This document shows, one piece after another, positions 1 through 4,876 of a stretch of 5,521 bases of DNA (position 1 is the stretch's first letter; each line of letters opens with the position of its first letter). Made by a program: the position numbers and the translations under genes. The stretch is from Clostridiales bacterium (lineage in GTDB: Bacteria > Bacillota > Clostridia > Oscillospirales > CAG-382): positions 1 to 5,521 of the forward strand of contig DMMZ01000066.1 in assembly GCA_003452915.1 (NCBI GenBank), given 5' to 3'. The notes below the pieces were generated by a model. The model ran no database searches, was not told where the DNA came from, and was given only the letters and a program-made list of their open reading frames with translations.

Positions 1-13
1 GCTTCCAGGCATC

Positions 14-718
14 CTAGCTTATCCCGTGAAGGCACATTACCCGCATGCGGTCGGCCCATTCCTGGCTCTCCGTAAGCGCCATGCCCCCTTCTCCTGTGGT
101 GATGGTCTTGTTGGCATAGAAGGAGAAGCAGGCGATGTCCGCGCTGCGCCCGACCATCTGCCACTGGCCCTGCCCGTCCTGGTAGTACGCGGGACAGCAG
201 TGAGCACAATCCTCGATCAGGAAGAGCCCATGCTTTTCGCAGAGCCTTCGCGCAGAAACCACGTCTGCAACCTGTCCTCCATAATGGACGGGAATGATTG
301 CACGAACTCCCTTGTGGCGCTTCGGAACCCCCTTGACGGGCTTGCCTGCCTCGATATCGGAGAGAATTTGCGCGGCATGCTCCATATTCATGCAGAAGTC
401 ATCCTCGCGCACATCTACAAGCACGGGAATGGCATTAAAGTAGCGGACGACCTCGGCGGTGGTGGCAAAGGTGAGCGTTGGGACAAGGACAAGCTCGCCT
501 GCCTTGAGTCCCACGGCTTCCAGCGCTAGGTGCAGCGCGGCAGTGCAGGAGTTCATGGCCACTGCATGAGAGAAGCCCATATACTTCGAGAATTCGGCCT
601 CGAATTTTTTCGTGCGGGCGGCGGTGGTAAGCCAGCCTGATTTAAGGCAGTCCACCACCTCGTTTATTTCTTCGTCTCCGATGCTTGGCCGGAAAAAGCT
701 GATGAAATTGTCTTCCAT
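14..718 (-). CDS. DegT/DnrJ/EryC1/StrS-family PLP-dependent sugar aminotransferase, interrupted by an in-frame TAG
   Basis: Probable nucleotide-sugar aminotransferase that moves an amino group, usually from glutamate, onto a keto-sugar nucleotide in the cytoplasm for surface-glycan synthesis. Visible family marks: the N-terminal S-G-W-L-T-T segment near residues 27-32, N-S-C-T-A-A-L-H-L-A-L near 56-66, P-V-H-Y-G-G-Q near 143-149, the PLP-ring aspartate D170 in I-E-D-C-A-H, and the Schiff-base lysine K204 in F-Y-A-N-K-T-I-T-T-G-E-G-G-M. The ATG at 718 begins where family members begin and has an AAGGCG ribosome site (727-732) 8 nt upstream. Odd: the frame stops at TAG (14-16) after residue 234, whereas the family is about 370-400 residues. 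The codons after the stop read D-A-W-K, which is the normal continuation of H-G-I-S-[R/K]-D-A-W-K. As written the protein lacks its C-terminal domain and would probably be inactive. The family is certain. The exact sugar substrate cannot be told, though a PglE/perosamine-type C4 aminotransferase is plausible. Confidence 0.9.
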   Translation of the reverse strand: MEDNFISFFRPSIGDEEINEVVDCLKSGWLTTAARTKKFEAEFSKYMGFSHAVAMNSCTAALHLALEAVGLKAGELVLVPTLTFATTAEVVRYFNAIPVLVDVREDDFCMNMEHAAQILSDIEAGKPVKGVPKRHKGVRAIIPVHYGGQVADVVSARRLCEKHGLFLIEDCAHCCPAYYQDGQGQWQMVGRSADIACFSFYANKTITTGEGGMALTESQEWADRMRVMCLHGIS

Positions 719-726
719 TTTTTTGT

Positions 727-732
727 CGCCTT
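727..732 (-). promoter_or_regulatory. Ribosome binding site of the aminotransferase gene
   Basis: On the minus strand this reads AAGGCG, a near match to AAGGAG, 8 nt before the ATG at 718. It lies in the 30-bp gap after the phosphoglycosyl transferase stop and supports the chosen start. Confidence 0.55.
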
Positions 733-748
733 ATTTTGATGCAGAGTT

Positions 749-1354
749 TCAGTGCAAGAGTACTGCCGCAACTGTGCGCAGCAGAACGTTCATATCCCCT
801 GCAAAAGAAATATTTTCCACGTAATTTTCATACAAATCAAGCTTCATGGGCAGGATTTCATTGCGGTAACAATCTTCGGGTTTGGAGGCGGCAGCGAGAA
901 TTTCTTCCTCATTGCGGAACTGTATGGAAGCCGGGTCAGTGAGGCCGGGGCGTTCCGAGAGCACCTTAGCCCAGCGTTCGGGGTAAAGTTCAATGTAGGG
1001 ACGGACTTCCGGGCGAGGGCCTACCAGCGCCATATCACCCTTGAGCACGTTAAAAAGCTGCGGAAGTTCGTCGAGTTTCGTTTTGCGGAGAAAGCGCCCG
1101 ACACGGGTTACGCGGCGCCCCTGGCCCGGTTCAAAGCCCTTGCCTTCAGCAGCAAGGTCCACGCTCATCGAACGGAACTTGTACATCGTGAAGTAAGTCC
1201 CTCCACGTCCGCCTCGCTGCTGACGAAAGATTACAGGGCCTTTCGAATCGAGCCTGACAACCAGGGCGAGAAGGGCAAGGAGGGGCAGAAGGAATGGCAT
1301 GGCGCAAAATGTCAGTGCCATGTCGAATATGCGTTTGACGAATTTCTTATACAT
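749..1354 (-). CDS. PglC-like small monotopic phosphoglycosyl transferase (bacterial sugar transferase)
   Basis: Transfers a sugar phosphate from a UDP-sugar to polyprenyl phosphate on the inner face of the cytoplasmic membrane, the first membrane step of O-antigen, capsule or glycoprotein glycan assembly. The 201-residue length fits the minimal PglC-type enzymes that lack the extra N-terminal membrane domain of WbaP/WcaJ. Residues about 9-34 are a hydrophobic stretch broken by P20 and P24, as expected for the re-entrant membrane helix. Then come F-R-Q-Q-R-G-G (43-49), Y-K-F-R-S-M (58-63), the catalytic Asp-Glu dyad D95-E96 in K-L-D-E-L-P-Q, G-D-M-A-L-V-G-P-R-P (106-115) and R-P-G-L-T-D. The start overlaps the end of the epimerase gene by 8 bp and has no clear ribosome site, so translational coupling is likely. 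It ends at TGA, 30 bp before the aminotransferase. Intact. The sugar specificity is not visible; the neighbouring aminotransferase suggests an amino-sugar donor. Confidence 0.92.
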   Translation of the reverse strand: MYKKFVKRIFDMALTFCAMPFLLPLLALLALVVRLDSKGPVIFRQQRGGRGGTYFTMYKFRSMSVDLAAEGKGFEPGQGRRVTRVGRFLRKTKLDELPQLFNVLKGDMALVGPRPEVRPYIELYPERWAKVLSERPGLTDPASIQFRNEEEILAAASKPEDCYRNEILPMKLDLYENYVENISFAGDMNVLLRTVAAVLLH

Positions 1355-2429
1355 TGTGCGTCAAAAGGTGTTTTAAGATTTTGTTGGCGGCGTGACCGTC
1401 GCCATAGGGTTTTGCATTGCTGGGAACTGGCGGATTTGAGATGAAGGCGTTTGCGGAGGCAAGTATGCGCTTCGAATCCGCTCCCACGATACTGTTCCAG
1501 CCAAGCTCGACCGTTTCGACCCATTCGGTCTCGTCGCGCATTGTCACGCAGGGGACATCATAGAAGAAAGCCTCCTTCTGGATACCGCCGGAATCGGTGA
1601 GTATGAGCCTGGCGTTCCTTTCCAGAATAATGATGTCAAGATAACCTACAGGGGGAATTATATTGAGGTTTGAAGAAAGCGGCATCGCAAGCGATTCAAT
1701 ATATTTGCGTGTGCGCGGATGCATGGGCCACAAAACGGGAAGGGTGGCGGACAGCTCGTTCAAGGCGTTGATAATGCCTCCCAAGCGGGCTGGGTCATCG
1801 GTGTTTTCCGCGCGGTGACAAGTCACAAGGGCATATTTTTTAGTTTCGATCTGGAAGCTTTGAAGGCTCTTCCCCCGCTGTGCCGCAAGTCCCGCAAACA
1901 TGAGGGCACAGTCATACATCACGTCGCCTGAAAGTACGGAGCTATGTCCGCGCCCCTCGTTTTTAAGATTGTGCATCGCGGTCCCGGTGGAGCAGAAATT
2001 AAGCTCGCTGAGGTGGTCGGAAACGATGCGGTTTATCTCCTCGGGCATGGCGCGGTTGAAAGAGCGCATCCCCCCCTCGACATGAGCAACGGGAATATTC
2101 AGCTTGCTTGCCGCGAGAGCTCCCGCCAGCGTGGAGTTCGTGTCGCCGTAAATCATTACCCAGTCGGGTTTTTCCCTGAGAAGTATTTCCTCTATGCCGA
2201 TCATCATGCGGCCCGTCTGCGCAGCATGGGGCCCCGAACCGATCTTGAGGTTATACTTTTCCCTCGGGATGCCCAGTTCCTCGAAAAATACCTTCGACAT
2301 CTCCGGGTCGTAGTGTTGTCCGGTGTGGATGAGCAACTCCTCGGCCCCTTGCTCTGCCGCAAAACGGGCCGAAACCGCCGCCGCCTTTATGAATTGCGGC
2401 CTTGCCCCTATGATCGTGCATACTCTCAT
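1347..2429 (-). CDS. wecB: UDP-N-acetylglucosamine 2-epimerase, non-hydrolysing
   Basis: Interconverts UDP-GlcNAc and UDP-ManNAc in the cytoplasm, supplying a precursor for surface polysaccharide. The 360-residue protein is full length for the WecB/MnaA family and has a GT-B-like fold. Visible marks: G-A-R-P-Q-F-I-K (8-15, K15), H-T-G-Q-H-Y-D (35-41), Y-G-D-T-N-S-T (94-100, D96), H-V-E-G-G-M-R-S-F-N (116-125, E118), P-E-E-I-N-R (129-134, E131), C-H-R-A-E-N (204-209, H205) and T-D-S-G-G-I-Q-K-E (278-286). These match the catalytic and UDP-binding positions known for the E. coli enzyme. H-V-E-G-G-M replaces the usual H-V-E-A-G-L, a mild change. The ATG at 2429 is chosen because family members begin M-[KR]-V-x-T-x-x-G-A-R-P. 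The frame stays open upstream into the FapA gene, but that part is shadow coding. No strong ribosome site is seen. The TAA lies inside the start of the next gene. Confidence 0.95.
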   Translation of the reverse strand: MRVCTIIGARPQFIKAAAVSARFAAEQGAEELLIHTGQHYDPEMSKVFFEELGIPREKYNLKIGSGPHAAQTGRMMIGIEEILLREKPDWVMIYGDTNSTLAGALAASKLNIPVAHVEGGMRSFNRAMPEEINRIVSDHLSELNFCSTGTAMHNLKNEGRGHSSVLSGDVMYDCALMFAGLAAQRGKSLQSFQIETKKYALVTCHRAENTDDPARLGGIINALNELSATLPVLWPMHPRTRKYIESLAMPLSSNLNIIPPVGYLDIIILERNARLILTDSGGIQKEAFFYDVPCVTMRDETEWVETVELGWNSIVGADSKRILASANAFISNPPVPSNAKPYGDGHAANKILKHLLTHNV

Positions 2430-2465
2430 GCTTGCAAACCCATTTTCTGATACAAAACAGGAATC

Positions 2466-2494
2466 AAAGTAGTGCGTGGATATGCAGCAATCAA
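2466..2494 (-). promoter_or_regulatory. Weak candidate internal promoter before wecB
   Basis: In the 94-bp gap between the FapA stop and wecB, the minus strand carries TTGATT (2489-2494), a 17-nt spacer and TACTTT (2466-2471). The first hexamer is a fair match to a sigma-70 -35 element, but the second is poor. There is no convincing terminator hairpin in the same gap, so read-through from the FapA promoter is the simpler model and this would be an extra promoter at most. Confidence 0.2.
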
Positions 2495-2523
2495 GTTTGC
2501 AGAAGGGAAAAGAGGTGCTTTGC

Positions 2524-4116
2524 TTACTGCCACTGTTTTTCAGAACGTTCGCGGGCAGCCTTTGCTTTGGCTTCCTCGTCCTCCTGGCGGACAATATCGG
2601 CTTCGATCTGGCGGGCATTGTCCGTGATGGGATGCCGCGAAGTGTAACGGAGGGCCGATTGGCGGGAGTGGCGGATAATTGAAAGAGGCCTGGCAAGCTG
2701 GATAAAGGTCGATTCCTTTATCCCTCCCATGTAGATGTCAACCCCGCGTTCAAGGATTTCCCTGGCGGTAATGATGGCATTGCCGCGCTTCTCGACATCG
2801 GCGTTAATCACATCAAGCTCATCTTGGAGCTTTTTGCATTCCGGCATGATTTCATGGAGGCGCTTGGCCTGTTCCTTGACAAGTTCACGGTCTTTGGGAG
2901 AGAGAGCCGCCATGTTTTTTGGATTCTTGATAATGGGTTCCAGCTTTTTGCTGAGTTTTTCGAGCTCGGCGGCAAGAGGGTCGAGTTTCTCGTGAATGGT
3001 GCTTTTCTTTGCCTCTGCCATGAAGCAGGTGCCACAGGTGATTTTCGTCTTGACCCCGGTTTCGGATCCGATCACCTTGGCCTCGATTCCCGAGAGCGCC
3101 ATGCATTCGCCGCCTACGATTGAGCCCATATTCACCATGATTGCGCCACCGCACTTGACCCGGCTGTTGATTATCTCGTTCTTGACGAGAACATCTCCCT
3201 TGCACTCGACTGTCACGTCATTGAGGAAACGCGCATTAATGCTTCCGCCGCAGATTATCGTGCCGACCTGGTTGCCGGAAACGCCCTCGACTTCGATGTC
3301 GCCCCCTGCCTCGATCCTGCTGCTGCCTATGTTACCTTTTATTTTGAGACTCTTGCCTGCGCGGACATTGAAGTCGTTTTGGATGTCGCCCTTTATCTCG
3401 ACATGACCGACAAAATCGACATGGCCGACATTGAAGCCCACGCCATCCTTGATGACATACTTGTCCGTGACGGATATCATGTCCATTTCGTATTCGACGC
3501 GCCCCGCCAGTTTTGCCACGAATTTCACTCCCTCCGCAGTGGGAATGGCCCCTACATTTGGCCCGGCCTTTGGCTCGCGCTTCAAGGCTATGCCCAGAGG
3601 AGCGGGGATTGGCTCTCCCATGACGGACAAGCCAGGTGCTCCCTGACCAGGGGGCTTCAGGATGCCGATAACATCACCGGGCTGGACATTGTCGAAGAGA
3701 TGAAGGTTGTAATAGTCAATATTGCCGTACTCATCCTTTTCACAGCGCGGCTTTTCAGTGCTCGGCAGTTTGAAAAAATCTATGTGCTGGTCTGAACCCT
3801 TGCCTGGATCCTCGCCCTTGGCAAGAACCATGTCCCGGATGGTCTCCCCTTTGCAGGCTCGCTCACAAAAGTCCCTTACGGCATCCTCCCTTATTCCAAC
3901 CGTAACCTTCAAGTCGGCGAGTATTCCAAGCAATGTCTTTTCATCCAGAAAATCGCCGGGGCCGACAGGCTCGATAGAAGCCATAAGGATAACACCGCGA
4001 TGGCTTGTTTCGATATGAAGCTTATACTGGGCTTCCTTCTTTTCGAGGAGAAGCTTGGCATCCGCAACCGTCTCGATATGGCGGAGTTTTGTTGTTGGAG
4101 TCTCGTGATCGGCCAT
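2524..4116 (-). CDS. FapA-family (DUF342/COG1315) beta-helix and coiled-coil protein
   Basis: Member of the FapA family, named after the flagellar assembly protein A of Vibrio; the biochemical role of most members is not established. The 530-residue length is usual. Layout: an N-terminal alpha/beta region (about 1-230) with G-D-V-I-G-I-L-K-P-P-G-Q-G near 147-159 and a G-x-P motif around P161; a central repeat region (about 231-365) of short glycine-rich rungs such as I-K-G-D-I, I-K-G-N-I, E-A-G-G-D-I, I-C-G-G-S-I and K-C-G-G-A-I, typical of the family's right-handed beta-helix; a charged coiled coil (about 372-460); and a basic, then Glu/Ala/Lys-rich tail (about 480-530). No signal peptide or membrane helix, so probably cytoplasmic. 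The ATG at 4116 has a GGAAGGA ribosome site just upstream and a good promoter. No flagellar gene is nearby; it leads a glycan-synthesis group instead. Odd: repeated cysteines in the rungs. Family assignment is firm, function is open. Confidence 0.88.
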   Translation of the reverse strand: MADHETPTTKLRHIETVADAKLLLEKKEAQYKLHIETSHRGVILMASIEPVGPGDFLDEKTLLGILADLKVTVGIREDAVRDFCERACKGETIRDMVLAKGEDPGKGSDQHIDFFKLPSTEKPRCEKDEYGNIDYYNLHLFDNVQPGDVIGILKPPGQGAPGLSVMGEPIPAPLGIALKREPKAGPNVGAIPTAEGVKFVAKLAGRVEYEMDMISVTDKYVIKDGVGFNVGHVDFVGHVEIKGDIQNDFNVRAGKSLKIKGNIGSSRIEAGGDIEVEGVSGNQVGTIICGGSINARFLNDVTVECKGDVLVKNEIINSRVKCGGAIMVNMGSIVGGECMALSGIEAKVIGSETGVKTKITCGTCFMAEAKKSTIHEKLDPLAAELEKLSKKLEPIIKNPKNMAALSPKDRELVKEQAKRLHEIMPECKKLQDELDVINADVEKRGNAIITAREILERGVDIYMGGIKESTFIQLARPLSIIRHSRQSALRYTSRHPITDNARQIEADIVRQEDEEAKAKAARERSEKQWQ

Positions 4117-4120
4117 GGGT

Positions 4121-4127
4121 TCCTTCC
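4121..4127 (-). promoter_or_regulatory. Ribosome binding site of the FapA-family gene
   Basis: The minus strand reads GGAAGGA, ending 4 nt before the ATG at 4116. The spacing is a little short but the match is good, and it fixes the start. Confidence 0.6.
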
Positions 4128-4171
4128 CCGAATTACACCTTGCGCCAGAGACAAATATCAGACCGGCATTA

Positions 4172-4200
4172 ATTATAGCACGTTAATTGAAAGAGGCCAA
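4172..4200 (-). promoter_or_regulatory. Sigma-70-type promoter for the FapA-glycan operon
   Basis: On the minus strand: -35 TTGGCC (4195-4200; four of six consensus bases), an exact 17-nt spacer and a perfect -10 TATAAT (4172-4177). Transcription would start near 4165, giving a leader of about 50 nt before the ATG at 4116. It is the best promoter in the window and probably drives all four leftward genes. Confidence 0.7.
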
Positions 4201-4201
4201 A

Positions 4202-4221
4202 CGCTTTTCATTTGCAAAGCG
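4202..4221. promoter_or_regulatory. Inverted repeat between the divergent promoters, possible operator
   Basis: Two 6-bp arms, CGCTTT (4202-4207) and AAAGCG (4216-4221), are separated by 8 nt. A perfect 8-bp palindrome TTTGCAAA (4211-4218) sits inside the right half. The dyad lies next to the -35 of the leftward promoter and covers the proposed -35 of the rightward one, so a bound regulator could affect both. There is no T-run after it, so it is not an intrinsic terminator. The regulatory role is inference from position. Confidence 0.35.
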
Positions 4222-4240
4222 CCATTTCCGGCAGTACAAA
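4212..4240 (+). promoter_or_regulatory. Candidate sigma-70 promoter for the DJ-1/tgt pair
   Basis: TTGCAA (4212-4217), a 17-nt spacer and TACAAA (4235-4240); each hexamer has four of six consensus bases. It is the best-spaced pair upstream of the gene starting at 4320 and predicts a leader of about 70 nt. Weaker than the opposing promoter. Confidence 0.4.
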
Positions 4241-4304
4241 TTAAGAGGCCGCCAGGGGTGTTCTCAGCCGGCAAAACATTTAAAGACAGGACAGCGTCTG
4301 AAAA

Positions 4305-4312
4305 GGGGAGGA
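4305..4312 (+). promoter_or_regulatory. Strong ribosome binding site of the DJ-1 family gene
   Basis: GGGGAGGA lies 7 nt before the ATG at 4320, an almost ideal Shine-Dalgarno sequence. It fixes the start. Confidence 0.75.
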
Positions 4313-4319
4313 TTCCAAT

Positions 4320-4871
4320 ATGTCAAAAAGGATCGTGTTCATACTTGCGGACGGATTCGAGGAGATGGAGGCGATAATTCCAATCGACCTGCTGCGGAGG
4401 ATTGATCTCGATGTGGTCGTCGCAGGGCTCGACACGCTGCATGTCACCGGCGCACATAAGCTTATGCTCAGCACCGATTGTGCGATAGAAGACCTCTCCA
4501 CGGCGGGAGTAGCGGCAGTGGTCCTCCCGGGTGGAATGCCTGGATCCATGAATCTCCGCAACAGCAAAGATGTCACCGACTTTGTGGCCGAAATCTACAG
4601 GGAAGGAGGCATCGTAGCGGCAATCTGTGCGGCTCCGATCGCGCTTGCGCAGGCGGGAGTCCTTAAAGGGAAAAAAGCCACTGTCTATCCCGGCTTTGAG
4701 GACAAAATGCCTGATGCCATCTGCACCGGAGCCCGGATTGAAAGGGACGGCAATCTGCTCACTGCAAAGGGAGCCGGTGTGTCCTTCGAGTTTGCCGCCG
4801 CCCTCGCAGAAATGCTCGGCAAGGGGCCGGAGATCAAAAAAACCCTGGCGGGAATGTTCTGCAAGGAGTAA
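4320..4871 (+). CDS. DJ-1/PfpI-family protein (DJ-1/ThiJ/YajL type)
   Basis: Small cytoplasmic protein of the DJ-1 superfamily, whose members are linked to oxidative-stress protection and to glyoxalase or deglycase-like activity; the true in vivo reaction is debated for the family. The 183-residue length is typical. Visible marks: a first strand R-I-V-F-I-L-A-D-G-F-E-E-M-E-A (4-18), with E17 at the position of human DJ-1 Glu18; V-L-P-G-G-M-P-G (68-75); the nucleophile-elbow A-A-I-C-A-A-P (100-106) with the reactive cysteine C103; and G-A-G-V-S-F-E-F-A near the C-terminus. This pattern is closer to DJ-1/YajL than to the PfpI protease-like or Hsp31 branches. The gene is complete, has a strong ribosome site, and ends 5 nt before tgt, so the two are very likely one transcript. 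Nothing looks broken. Exact activity cannot be read from sequence. Confidence 0.92.
   Translation: MSKRIVFILADGFEEMEAIIPIDLLRRIDLDVVVAGLDTLHVTGAHKLMLSTDCAIEDLSTAGVAAVVLPGGMPGSMNLRNSKDVTDFVAEIYREGGIVAAICAAPIALAQAGVLKGKKATVYPGFEDKMPDAICTGARIERDGNLLTAKGAGVSFEFAAALAEMLGKGPEIKKTLAGMFCKE
4863..4868 (+). promoter_or_regulatory. Ribosome binding site of tgt, supporting a TTG start
   Basis: AAGGAG lies inside the last codons of the DJ-1 gene, 8 nt before the TTG at 4877. This spacing decides the tgt start and implies coupled translation of the two genes. Confidence 0.65.
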
Positions 4872-4876
4872 GTAAT

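Noticed and set aside
26..529. Plus-strand open frame of 167 codons opposite the aminotransferase.
   Set aside because: Its sequence is the complement of conserved PLP-enzyme motifs; no independent gene evidence.
752..1444. Long plus-strand open frame of 230 codons opposite the phosphoglycosyl transferase.
   Set aside because: It is antisense to a clearly conserved gene, has no recognisable motif, and shows the mirrored composition expected of a shadow frame.
1944..2450. Plus-strand open frame of 168 codons opposite wecB.
   Set aside because: Antisense to a strongly conserved enzyme and with no domain signature; a shadow frame.
2430..2696. An N-terminal extension of wecB of about 89 residues, from an upstream ATG at 2696.
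   Set aside because: The family begins at M-R-V-C-T-I-I-G-A-R-P (2429). The extension has no family resemblance and overlaps the C-terminal coding part of the FapA gene in another frame.
3000..3420. The internal repeats of the FapA gene as a DNA repeat or CRISPR-like array.
   Set aside because: The periodicity is at protein level (glycine-rich beta-helix rungs). The nucleotide sequence is not repeated closely enough and the reading frame is continuous.
4202..4221. The CGCTTT...AAAGCG hairpin as an intrinsic terminator.
   Set aside because: Only 6 bp of stem, no following T-run on either strand, and it lies between divergent promoters, not after a gene.
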